12,366 nt of DNA. Origin: Bacteroidota bacterium. Lineage in GTDB: Bacteria; Bacteroidota; Ignavibacteria; SZUA-365. The number at the start of each line of letters is the position of its first letter. Within the stretch, counting starts at the first letter, position 1. The notes beneath the pieces were generated by a model. The model was not told where the DNA came from and made no database searches. It saw only the letters and a program-made list of their open reading frames with translations. Positions 1 through 6,376 of the stretch are shown here, in pieces. Where the stretch lies: NCBI GenBank assembly GCA_018224345.1, contig JAGTUW010000053.1, forward strand, positions 1-12,366, given 5' to 3'. Both the position numbers and the translations under genes were made by a program.

Positions 1-109
1 CATCGGTCAGCACGCCCTGGAAACTGAAGGTGTGAGGAATCTGCGCCTGCACAGGCAGGCAGAACGAGATCATGAACAGAATTGCGGCATAGGTGACAAG
101 GTGTTTCAT
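1..109 (-). CDS. N-terminus of an exported protein, cut by the window edge
   Basis: Only the first 36 codons are present. They read as a signal peptide (MKHLVTYAAILFMISFCLPV, then QAQ) followed by a mature start containing IPHTFSFQGVLTD. From memory, an '[SY][FY]QGVLTD' stretch just after the signal peptide is common in secreted proteins of Ignavibacteria and Bacteroidota that carry repeats or tail-fibre-like C-termini, so this is probably a surface or secreted protein. The start at 109 is supported by a strong ribosome binding site: GGAGG lies four bases upstream (114-118 on the plus strand). The nature of the rest of the protein cannot be judged from this window. Confidence 0.75.
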   Translation of the reverse strand, partial: MKHLVTYAAILFMISFCLPVQAQIPHTFSFQGVLTD

Positions 110-205
110 ACATCCTCCATGGTTACACAGGATCCGGCGTGCATTCTGTGACGATCACTCTGTCCGTGCAATACACGGCACATCCCGTTGGGATTTCTGC
201 ATGCG

Positions 206-228
206 CCGAATCATATTTTCGGTTTTTT
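206..228 (+). terminator. Hairpin plus T6, terminator-like
   Basis: CCGAA (206-210) and TTCGG (218-222) form a five-pair stem around a seven-base loop, followed at once by six T residues (223-228). This has the shape of a weak intrinsic terminator for plus-strand transcription. No plus-strand gene is visible upstream, so it may be fortuitous or may end an unseen RNA. On the minus strand it lies in the leader of the gene at 1-109. Confidence 0.25.
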
Positions 229-309
229 ATATCTTTATTCACATGGTACTTAGCATTTCCCGCCTGAAAAAGCAAATTGGAAAGAGAAGAGGAGGAAGGA
301 AGAATGATA

Positions 310-354
310 AAAGATGAATTGTGAGTGAGGAGTGATGAAAGATGAATTGTGAGT
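310..354. repeat. 17-bp direct repeat, two copies, in a GATGA/GTGAG-rich tract
   Basis: AAAGATGAATTGTGAGT occurs identically at 310-326 and 338-354, 28 bases apart. The intervening bases (GAGGAGTGATG) are built from the same short words. A related string, GATGAGTGATGAGTGA, occurs on the same strand near 6632-6647, downstream of the ABC ATPase gene. This suggests a dispersed low-complexity family in intergenic DNA. Confidence 0.8.
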
Positions 355-385
355 ATTGTTGAAGTTCCGGAATCCTCGCGTCGCG

Positions 386-441
386 TTCTCGATCTCTGGG
401 AGTTCTTGATCTCCGGGAGCAGCGTTCCTGATCGCCTGGAG
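386..441. repeat. Triple degenerate 17-bp repeat
   Basis: Three related units are visible: TTCTCGATCTCTGGGAG (386-402), TTCTTGATCTCCGGGAG (403-419) and, after a five-base insert, TTCCTGATCGCCTGGAG (425-441). They share the core TTCnnGATCnCnnGGAG. The units lie next to the large palindrome at 459-530 and may be one end of the same repeated element. No coding role is apparent. Confidence 0.75.
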
Positions 442-458
442 ATGTCCATTGATGTTTT

Positions 459-530
459 CAGCAACCCCGAAGGGCCGAGATTCATATAGCCAGGGGAGTT
501 GCCCCTGGTCGATTACGCCCGTTGGGGCTG
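459..530. repeat. Large imperfect palindrome (REP/cruciform-like)
   Basis: The outer arms CAGCAACCCCGAAGGGC (459-475) and GCCCGTTGGGGCTG (517-530) pair through GGGC/GCCC, CCCC/GGGG and CAG/CTG, with a two-base bulge. Inside lies a perfect stem, CCAGGGG (490-496) with CCCCTGG (502-508), around the loop AGTTG. The whole could fold as a two-tier hairpin on either strand. The CCCCGAAGGGC / CCCCAACGGGC style recalls REP-like palindromes dispersed in many bacterial genomes. I infer a mobile or structural repeat; whether it recurs in this genome cannot be seen from one window. Confidence 0.6.
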
Positions 531-545
531 AATACATCCGGAGGT

Positions 546-1220
546 TCAATTCCTGGTGCAAAGAAAGCCAGGAAGTACACGGTAGCGGGATTCGAGAGAG
601 GGGTGGTACGGGCTTGATTGCCTTTTCAAACCGATTTTACATACTTCTACTATGATGCGAGACGCCCTACTGTCAGATTCGCACAATACCGTGATGAATC
701 GCTTATTGCGGCCAAAACTCTTCTCGTCTATCCCGAGATATTCGACATCTTCAACCGTACGGCGTTGCAAACCGCGTTGGACCGCTCGTGTGCGAAGACG
801 GGAAGCTTCGTCCCAGCTGATCCCGAGTATCGCGGCCGCCTTCGACAGCGACTCTACATTGCCCATGATGAACACGGCAAAATCCTCAAATAGAAGCGTC
901 CAGCGGGATTGTTGTTCCGACCACGGGACCTCAATCGTCAGCGCTCCGTGCATGCGACAATCCGCGCGGGGTATTCGACAATGCAGAAAGGTCTGGAACT
1001 GCATCGTGTCGAGATGACGCCACGTTCGCGGTTCACGGTGATCCTTGATTCCGCATCGTTTCCCACATTCCGGACAAGGGACTTTCCTGCCTTGGGGCCA
1101 TTCAAGGGTGATATCAATACGCTGCGTTTCGACATCAAGTGCAATATCAGTGATCTTCCAGGGGCGAACCAAGCCCAGAAGTGCACGGTAGTGGGATTCG
1201 AGAGCGGTGAGAGCGGTCAT
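546..1220 (-). pseudogene. Truncated ISL3-family transposase remnant
   Basis: The ORF matches the N-terminal half of ISL3-family (IS204/IS1001/IS1165-type) transposases. It has a zinc-binding segment (CPEC at residues 49-52, C56, C81, C88), a helix-turn-helix-like stretch around 120-145 (SLSKAAAILGISWDEASRL) and the first catalytic Asp in YLGIDEKSFGR (D165). Family members are usually about 400 residues, but homology here stops near residue 195, so the remaining DDE acidic residues and the C-terminus are missing. The last 30 residues come from fusion to the 5' end of another copy: LESRYRVLPGFL (209-220) echoes the protein's own LESHYRALLGLV (8-19). The protein should be inactive. No intact partner copy or clear terminal inverted repeats are visible. 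Confidence 0.8.
552..652 (-). repeat. Fragment of a second ISL3 element (5' end), direct repeat of 1158-1258
   Basis: This stretch aligns with 1158-1258 at a constant offset of about 606 bases with one single-base indel. An exact shared core is GGGATTCGAGAG, and the flanks GAAGTACACGGTAG and GAAGTGCACGGTAG match closely. It corresponds to the upstream untranslated part and roughly the first 20 codons of the transposase gene, in the same orientation. The position matching the start codon reads AAG instead of ATG, so this copy is dead. It sits directly behind the truncated main copy. Confidence 0.75.
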
Positions 1221-1258
1221 GATTGCTTTTCCAGACTGGTTTTACGGACTCCTACTAC
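1158..1258 (-). repeat. 5' end of the ISL3 remnant, partner of the repeat at 552-652
   Basis: This is the first part of the transposase gene plus about 38 bases upstream of its start codon at 1220. The matching copy lies at 552-652. Similarity fades beyond about 1258, which may approximate the original element end or just the limit of the copied piece. Between 1259 and 1508 I see no gene and no clear repeat. Confidence 0.7.
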
Positions 1259-1508
1259 GTTACAACTCTCCTTTCTATCCCACAACTTTCCCGGAAGGGC
1301 CATGGTAGAAAGTATGCGAGGAACTTATGCTGAACGCGGACAAGGTGTCAGACAAACTTCACATCGAACATGTACACCAGGCAACCATAGGGAATGTGCA
1401 TTCGAAGGAGGATAAAGATTTTCTACGGCAAGGCATCAGACTTCTCATACATATATGATATCTTTGATCTGACTTCCGGAACGCTGGTACGCTGAGATGT
1501 ACGAAGTA

Positions 1509-2705
1509 TCATTCAACGATGATCTTTTTCAACGCAATTCGCTCTTCATCTGTTATATACACATAGTAGAAGCCTCTCTTGAGATCAAGCCCCCTGACAT
1601 CAAAGACGATGTGACTAAAGCCCTTCTCTTCATATATATGAATAACTTTACCCGAGGAATTAAAGATCCGGATAGTACAGGCTTCAATAACATTGTTGCT
1701 TCGTATATGAAGCACCGAATTTACTGGATTCGGGTACACGTCTACCTCCAGATTGTCTGGAACAAACATGTCTTCGATGAATATAGAAGTAATATTACTA
1801 CAATCTTCCGGACAGTGATATTTGCACATCATGCACTTGTCGTAAGGCGTAGGTTCATTATCGCACGCCCAATGAACATATGGATGATTGTCATGGTTGA
1901 CTCTCTCGTGTGTCGCGTCCATCATATTTGGACCAGGGCCAGAAGGCGAGCATTCGTTGGTGTGTCCTAGACCGAAGATATGACCAAGTTCATGCGCTAT
2001 AATATTACAATAACTGAAACAATTGTGGTATTCATTGGGAGATTCATGACAATCCGGGGAGCAAGGGCAATCTGTACTTATAATTGATTTTCCGTTTCGA
2101 AACTGCTCGGTAACGTTGATCAATATTTTCGGGACCTGTCCCGGTGACTGACCGTACCACACCCAGTCGAGAGCCGGCCCTTGTCCGCCATGACGAACGG
2201 GAACCACAGGCATGCGTGTGGTTGCCAACGTGGTTGCGGGATTTTCGAAATCTCTCGGATCTGAAGACATTTGAATCGACCCCTTGCACTCATGGTAGTT
2301 GTCCGATAACTCGATATCTGGAGGATTGCCGCAAACACTCCTCCAATTGTCGAGCGCTTCTTCTGTACATTTCCTTGCCTCCTCAACATCGAATGTCCAA
2401 CAGACATTATTGTTCACGGCTGCTATTATATTCATGTGATCAGTGCTCCAATGAATGCGCATTGGCCAGAACGGAGATGAATATTTCTCATTGTGACTTA
2501 TCACAATCTGATCTGGAGGATTGTCGGCATCAGCCCGACTGTCCTCACACACAACTCTCAACTTGTACCCAAGACTGTTCCCTGGCTCTTCGGTTTTGTA
2601 CGCAACGAGAAACGGGTATTTATTGTCATCACAGTAGGTCTGGGCGTCCAGGGCGTGGAGGCATATAGTACTGCAGAATACAACCATGAACCAAATGTGC
2701 TTCAT
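1509..2705 (-). CDS. Secreted cysteine-rich metzincin metalloprotease with T9SS sorting domain
   Basis: The 398-residue product begins with a signal peptide (MKHIWFMVVFCSTICLHALDAQ). Residues 238-248 read HELGHIFGLGH, the extended zinc-binding motif HExxHxxGxxH of metzincin peptidases, with E239 as the expected general base. NMMD (260-263) is a plausible Met-turn. Residues about 318-398 form a type IX secretion C-terminal sorting domain (VDVYPNPVNSVLHI, a later RIFNSSGKV, ending in LKKIIVE), so the protein should be exported through T9SS and attached or released. It is unusually rich in Cys, including C-x2-C-x3-C-x3-C at 291-302, which suggests disulfides or another metal site. The start at 2705 has AGAGG six bases upstream. 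It follows the 349-residue gene by 18 bases and is probably co-transcribed with it. The peptidase subfamily (matrixin-like or pappalysin-like) is not settled. Confidence 0.85.
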   Translation of the reverse strand: MKHIWFMVVFCSTICLHALDAQTYCDDNKYPFLVAYKTEEPGNSLGYKLRVVCEDSRADADNPPDQIVISHNEKYSSPFWPMRIHWSTDHMNIIAAVNNNVCWTFDVEEARKCTEEALDNWRSVCGNPPDIELSDNYHECKGSIQMSSDPRDFENPATTLATTRMPVVPVRHGGQGPALDWVWYGQSPGQVPKILINVTEQFRNGKSIISTDCPCSPDCHESPNEYHNCFSYCNIIAHELGHIFGLGHTNECSPSGPGPNMMDATHERVNHDNHPYVHWACDNEPTPYDKCMMCKYHCPEDCSNITSIFIEDMFVPDNLEVDVYPNPVNSVLHIRSNNVIEACTIRIFNSSGKVIHIYEEKGFSHIVFDVRGLDLKRGFYYVYITDEERIALKKIIVE

Positions 2706-2723
2706 CTCCAGCCTCTGATCTGT

Positions 2724-3773
2724 TTATTCTGAAATGTTTGTAATTATACTGCGGATGTTTTCCTTGAATGTATTGAGCGGGACACTTTCTCCCCAACCAA
2801 AGTAGTTGTCATAATCGCGAACGTACCCGCCTGTGACCTCGAACAGACCTCCCGCTCGTTGGTGCCCCCTGTATAGAAACAATTCATGGTACGACAAGCC
2901 ATTCACAGTTCCATACTCTCTATATATTCGGCCAAACAACATATACCTGTTACCTGCCTGGATATCGTGTACAGCATAATGAATATTGTTGGATTCCGCT
3001 AGTTTAAGTTCGTAGATTGTCGCCCCGCTCGAATCCGTCCCCACTGAATCATCATATAAGATCATAATATCGATATTAAGATCATCAAACTTTGTTTTTT
3101 GGCCCTTTTTTACTGCGAAGGAAACACATTCAGTGATCGGCTGCTCGTCCTGGCATACATACATGAATGGACCTCCTTTTATGACTTCATTCACGACGGC
3201 CTGTACACAGATGTCATCCTCAAGCACCGCGGTTATATTCGAACTAGTCCGACCATGGTGATTCTCCCATACTCCGGTAACTTCAATTTCATATATTACG
3301 TCTGAAAATGCAATAAATGGCTCCACGGCCTCCCATCCCAATTTATCATATACACTACTCTCGAATTGCCCGTAAAGGCGGCCAGGCTGGCTTGTATACG
3401 ATTCATTCATATAATAGCCCAGATTCAGATAGTCACGGAAAACAGCAGGGTTATAATCCACGGCAGCATGGATATATGAGAGCAAGGATATCAGTGTATC
3501 AGAGGAGATCGAATCCAATACAGTCGAAGCCAGCAACCGGGGTGTAACACCCAGCTTGGCAAGGCTATCTATCGCCATGTAGGTGTAAATCACCTCAACC
3601 GGCATTCCGAGTGAATATGGGGGAGCTTCCTGGATCGGGATTCGTACATTCTGTGTGTTGCAGGGGTCCCAGGTCAGCGGTTTGTCCTCCACAACCCTCT
3701 GTCCCCGAGATACGAAGGGCAGAAGTAACAATAGTATCATTCCAAGCATTACGGCCGATGAGCGAGCGTTCAT
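2724..3773 (-). CDS. Exported protein of unknown function, possible NTR/TIMP-like C-terminal region
   Basis: The 349-residue product has a clear signal peptide (residues 1-25, ending SRGQ) and four Cys in the mature part (C38, C189, C207, C216). Residues 60-110 look helical, and residues 150-310 look beta-rich. The second half has an alternating pattern (FSDVIYEIEVTGVW; then CVQAVVNEVIKGG; VSFAVKKG; then GNRYMLFGRIYRE) that resembles the beta-barrel of NTR/TIMP-like domains, which occur in some bacterial secreted proteins. This is a weak, pattern-level resemblance. The start at 3773 is supported by GGAGG five bases upstream. The gene lies 18 bases before the metalloprotease gene, with a sigma70-like promoter about 85 bases upstream. 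An inhibitor, chaperone or processing partner of the protease is conceivable but unproven. Confidence 0.75.
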   Translation of the reverse strand: MNARSSAVMLGMILLLLLPFVSRGQRVVEDKPLTWDPCNTQNVRIPIQEAPPYSLGMPVEVIYTYMAIDSLAKLGVTPRLLASTVLDSISSDTLISLLSYIHAAVDYNPAVFRDYLNLGYYMNESYTSQPGRLYGQFESSVYDKLGWEAVEPFIAFSDVIYEIEVTGVWENHHGRTSSNITAVLEDDICVQAVVNEVIKGGPFMYVCQDEQPITECVSFAVKKGQKTKFDDLNIDIMILYDDSVGTDSSGATIYELKLAESNNIHYAVHDIQAGNRYMLFGRIYREYGTVNGLSYHELFLYRGHQRAGGLFEVTGGYVRDYDNYFGWGESVPLNTFKENIRSIITNISE

Positions 3774-3859
3774 TCTATCCTCCGATATTTTTCATTGACA
3801 GTGCGAAGAACCCAACCATGCATATTTCCCGGTGACACGGCGGATGCGTGCCTTGAAGG

Positions 3860-3889
3860 ATCATATCAACTTGCCTGTCAGATTGTCAA
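3860..3889 (-). promoter_or_regulatory. Sigma70-like promoter for the 349-residue gene and protease pair
   Basis: On the minus strand TTGACA (3889 to 3884) and TATGAT (3865 to 3860) are separated by 18 bases, close to the sigma70 consensus. This predicts a transcript start near 3853 and a leader of about 80 bases. A second TTGACA lies 16 bases further upstream (3905 to 3900), part of the 10-bp direct repeat ATTGTCAAAT (3882-3891 and 3898-3907). That second copy overlaps the stop codon of the 134-residue gene. If this organism uses the divergent Bacteroidota promoter consensus, the match may be fortuitous. Confidence 0.4.
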
Positions 3890-3906
3890 ATACTGCTATT
3901 GTCAAA

Positions 3907-4311
3907 TCAGATATACCATACTCCATCACCTTCAAACTCGAATAGCCACCTTTCCTCGATCACATCTCCTGTTTCCGGATCCAATATATCCGGTAGACGT
4001 ATTACCCGCTTGCCAGTCCCTGCGCCATATATCTCCGTCTCCTCCAGATTCATAACCATCCACTGGCCGCTGGATACCTTGAGCAGTATGCAGCAATAGT
4101 TTATACTCGGCGCACATATCACTGCTCCATCGCCATTTCCGCAGTGGTCCACCCGGATAAAATTCCCTATGTAAGCAAACTTTACCACCTCCTCGCACAG
4201 ATTGACCTTGTCATCTTCGTTTTCTTTCGTTGGCAGATTTTCCGCAATAGAAATTGACGCCGTTGATAGCAGTAATACCACCAGTGCCAGAAAGGAATGC
4301 CGTACTACCAT
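3907..4311 (-). CDS. Small exported protein, 134 residues, unknown function
   Basis: The frame is open further upstream, but I place the start at 4311, where GGAGGAG precedes the ATG by three bases and a signal peptide begins at once (MVVRHSFLALVVLLLSTASI, then SIAEN). The longer form from 4446 would have no signal sequence at its N-terminus and would overlap the preceding gene. The mature protein is acidic and has five Cys (C39, C57, C66, C73, C74), including an adjacent pair, so disulfides are likely. Residues 75-134 look beta-rich, with DPETGDV (111-117) as a turn. I do not recognise a family. It follows the 506-residue gene by 56 bases, and a 9-bp inverted repeat spans the junction. Confidence 0.7.
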   Translation of the reverse strand: MVVRHSFLALVVLLLSTASISIAENLPTKENEDDKVNLCEEVVKFAYIGNFIRVDHCGNGDGAVICAPSINYCCILLKVSSGQWMVMNLEETEIYGAGTGKRVIRLPDILDPETGDVIEERWLFEFEGDGVWYI

Positions 4312-4344
4312 TTGCTCCTCCAATAATTTATTATGATACGATAT

Positions 4345-4380
4345 GTTCCTGAATTCAAGCAAACTACTTATTTCAGGAAC
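4345..4380 (-). repeat. Intercistronic inverted repeat, 9-bp perfect stem
   Basis: GTTCCTGAA (4345-4353) and TTCAGGAAC (4372-4380) are perfect reverse complements around an 18-base loop. The distal arm lies inside the last codons of the 506-residue gene, whose stop is at 4368-4370, and the proximal arm lies in the spacer. The loop is AT-rich and there is no T run after the stem. It therefore looks less like a terminator than an mRNA-stabilising or processing hairpin between two genes of one transcript. Confidence 0.5.
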
Positions 4381-5888
4381 CGGACTGCTGTCCCATTGAG
4401 GAAATAGGTTTCTTCCCTGATGCCGAGCCAGTAGACCACTCGACAATCGGAATATCTTGCATATTGGCCCTTGATACTATCGTTGAAATTACTGTTATTT
4501 GTTGTGTATATTTCATCCAGGCTTTGATTCGACAGCAAAACCATACTATCCTTTTGCACAATCATCATCCCATCAGCGTATTCGACTGCCAGAACGGCCC
4601 GTGGCTTGAATGCCCCACCATCCTTCATTGCATCGGCCGCCAACATTCCACCTTGCAGACGGGTTCCCATGCTGTCCATATCGTCACAGTCATGCTCCCG
4701 CCTGGACAACTTCATCATAAATAGTCCATCGCCACGTGTGTTCAATATGCAGGCGGTGTTGTTCCCGACAAAAGCACTTCTGATTACGTATTTGTCCTCA
4801 GGGTAGAGTTCTGTATCCACAATATGATAGAGACACTCTCTTTTTGTGTCGATATTATACACTACAATGTCACATGCATTCCTATCGCCCCGTGAAACCA
4901 CACGCGATGTAAATATTATTCTGTTATTATGTATCAATGAATTTGTGGCGTCCTGATTCCTTGCATCCACCAGACTGATGCGTTCCACTGTAACTGCTGT
5001 ATCCGCAGCCAGGTCATATTCTGCATAAAACACTCCATGTCTGATTTCCACTACAACTTCCCCTTGAAGATTTACTTTTTCCGCTATATTTGCCATAACA
5101 ACCATCTTCACCACTGACCCATCTTTGTATGCCGTGCAGCAAGAAACCATTTCTTTGGGAGCGATCACCCTGTGTTCCCTGCTGTAGTCTGTGATCAGTT
5201 GCTCCTTGCCTTCCAGGCCCGGCTCTATCATCCCATGCTCCAGGTGTATGATTTTTATTATTTCACCCGAACTAGCCTGAACCAGATACACATTATCAGC
5301 ATTTTGACTGATAATTATCGCTGTATCGCTTTCAACCATTTCCAGCACTGGGCGTGACATGACCGCATCCTCGTGTTCGCGAATCTTCGTCTGCATTTGC
5401 CTGTGAAAATAGCCCACTGCATTCTTGTAGTACTCGATGATTTTTCTTCTCATGGTTGTATAATCCATCTTACGCAAAGTCTCAGCCGACAGGACAAGTT
5501 CCTCTCCATTATTCCTCAGCACGGCCCCATTCAATGGCAATCCTTCATGTACCGATCCGCTCTTCCCAAATACCAACAAGGAATCGCACACGAAACCTGT
5601 TCGCTTCCGGATTGCGGTGGCTTCAATGCCACGATCAACCACGAGAATCTTCTTCAGGGCAACGCTTGCCCCCTCCCATATCACATCATTATAGGCACGT
5701 TCAAAGGACGCCAGGCTGACCAAACAGCTTCCGCAACCCCGTTCATGGAAGTATACCTCTATGACGTTCTTTTCTGCATCCCCATTTCCAACTTCCGAAG
5801 CATTCGACGTACTTGCGGCATATCCTATCGTTCCCGCTCCGACGACGAGTGTGGTACTCAACATTGCGAATGCATGTGTTATTGTCAT
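4368..5888 (-). CDS. Exported protein with thioredoxin-like CGSC segment and beta-rich C-terminal part
   Basis: The 506-residue product starts with a hydrophobic segment (MTITHAFAMLSTTLVVGAGT, then IGYAAS) that would act as signal peptide or membrane anchor. Residues 43-56 read IEVYFHERGCGSCL. The beta-strand followed by CxxC (C52, C55) is the usual opening of a thioredoxin-fold domain, and residues 75-150 fit the remainder (VALKKILVVDRG, then a strand at 102-108). Residues about 180-506 are a series of short strands with turns (VYLVQASSGEIIKI; IVVYNIDTKRECLY; VLAVEYADGMMIVQ), compatible with a six-bladed beta-propeller, though blade boundaries are not clear to me. AAGGA lies six bases before the ATG. 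A role as a periplasmic thiol-disulfide or cysteine-dependent sensor protein is an inference. Confidence 0.7.
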   Translation of the reverse strand: MTITHAFAMLSTTLVVGAGTIGYAASTSNASEVGNGDAEKNVIEVYFHERGCGSCLVSLASFERAYNDVIWEGASVALKKILVVDRGIEATAIRKRTGFVCDSLLVFGKSGSVHEGLPLNGAVLRNNGEELVLSAETLRKMDYTTMRRKIIEYYKNAVGYFHRQMQTKIREHEDAVMSRPVLEMVESDTAIIISQNADNVYLVQASSGEIIKIIHLEHGMIEPGLEGKEQLITDYSREHRVIAPKEMVSCCTAYKDGSVVKMVVMANIAEKVNLQGEVVVEIRHGVFYAEYDLAADTAVTVERISLVDARNQDATNSLIHNNRIIFTSRVVSRGDRNACDIVVYNIDTKRECLYHIVDTELYPEDKYVIRSAFVGNNTACILNTRGDGLFMMKLSRREHDCDDMDSMGTRLQGGMLAADAMKDGGAFKPRAVLAVEYADGMMIVQKDSMVLLSNQSLDEIYTTNNSNFNDSIKGQYARYSDCRVVYWLGIREETYFLNGTAVRFLK

Positions 5889-5941
5889 CTCTATCCTTCT
5901 ATTGTTGTCTTTTCGGGCATGGTCATGCGATCATCCTGTCT

Positions 5942-6376
5942 TCATGAGATCGTACTCCTCGGCTTGACATCACGAAACAAACTGGTGCGATTCTTCATTT
6001 CACACTCCACATTCACTTGATTGTATCTGGCGGACAGAACTGCGATCAGCGAGTACACCGGATTTGCAAATGTGGTGGTGTTCGTATCGCACACGAGCAT
6101 GTCCTGCATAACCCCCTCCCGGACCGGCGGATGGTCCAGCGGTACATGCAGCGTGTCGCCTGCCGTTCCACGCAGATCGACCGCACCGAATACGGCGCCG
6201 ACCGCGGCGAACTTGAAGTACTGCGTGACTCTCGTGCAATGAACAAATTTTCTCCCCGCGCTCTTCCGCAAGACCCCCACCGCCCGGGAGCAGCGCCGAC
6301 ACTCCATCATGGGCTGCATCTGTCGGGCATTGTCTGTACTCCTGATATCATTATCCGTATCAATAGTCAAAGTCAT
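5942..6376 (-). CDS. Doubtful 144-residue hypothetical protein
   Basis: An open frame ends 53 bases before the 506-residue gene and has the same orientation. It contains CRRC (C26-C29), further Cys at 47, 96 and 125, and a mildly hydrophobic stretch YFKFAAVGAVFGAV (53-66). The second half (DTLHVPLDHPPVREGV; then FANPVYSLIAVLSARYNQ) has protein-like composition. Against it, no convincing ribosome binding site precedes the ATG at 6376 or the internal ATGs, no signal peptide is evident, and no family is recognised. It could be a real first gene of the row, a decayed gene, or the leader of the operon. Confidence 0.4.
   Translation of the reverse strand: MTLTIDTDNDIRSTDNARQMQPMMECRRCSRAVGVLRKSAGRKFVHCTRVTQYFKFAAVGAVFGAVDLRGTAGDTLHVPLDHPPVREGVMQDMLVCDTNTTTFANPVYSLIAVLSARYNQVNVECEMKNRTSLFRDVKPRSTIS

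Larger units (their letters stand above)
110..545. other. Repeat-rich intergenic region (no gene)
   Basis: I see no convincing coding sequence in these 436 bases. Long open frames on both strands have low-complexity, Ser/Arg-rich translations and no start signals. The stretch holds, in order: the leader of the gene at 1-109, a small hairpin followed by a T run, a 17-bp direct repeat in a GATGA/GTGAG-rich tract, a triple degenerate 17-bp repeat, and a large imperfect palindrome that abuts the transposase fragment. Each is listed separately. Confidence 0.7.

Noticed and set aside
310..441. Short direct repeats considered as a CRISPR array.
   Set aside because: There are only two or three units with tiny, unequal spacers and no cas genes.
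123..485. Minus-strand open frame of 120 codons in the repeat region.
   Set aside because: It runs through the direct repeats and half of the palindrome. The Ser-rich translation reflects the repeats and there is no ribosome binding site.
1221..1508. Spacer after the transposase start, with GGAGGATAAAG on the plus strand at about 1408.
   Set aside because: No ATG, GTG or TTG follows at a usable distance, and the frame closes within about 25 codons.
4312..4446. N-terminal extension of the 134-residue protein to an ATG at 4446.
   Set aside because: The extension overlaps the preceding gene by about 80 bases and puts 45 polar residues before the signal peptide. The ATG at 4311 has a strong GGAGGAG.
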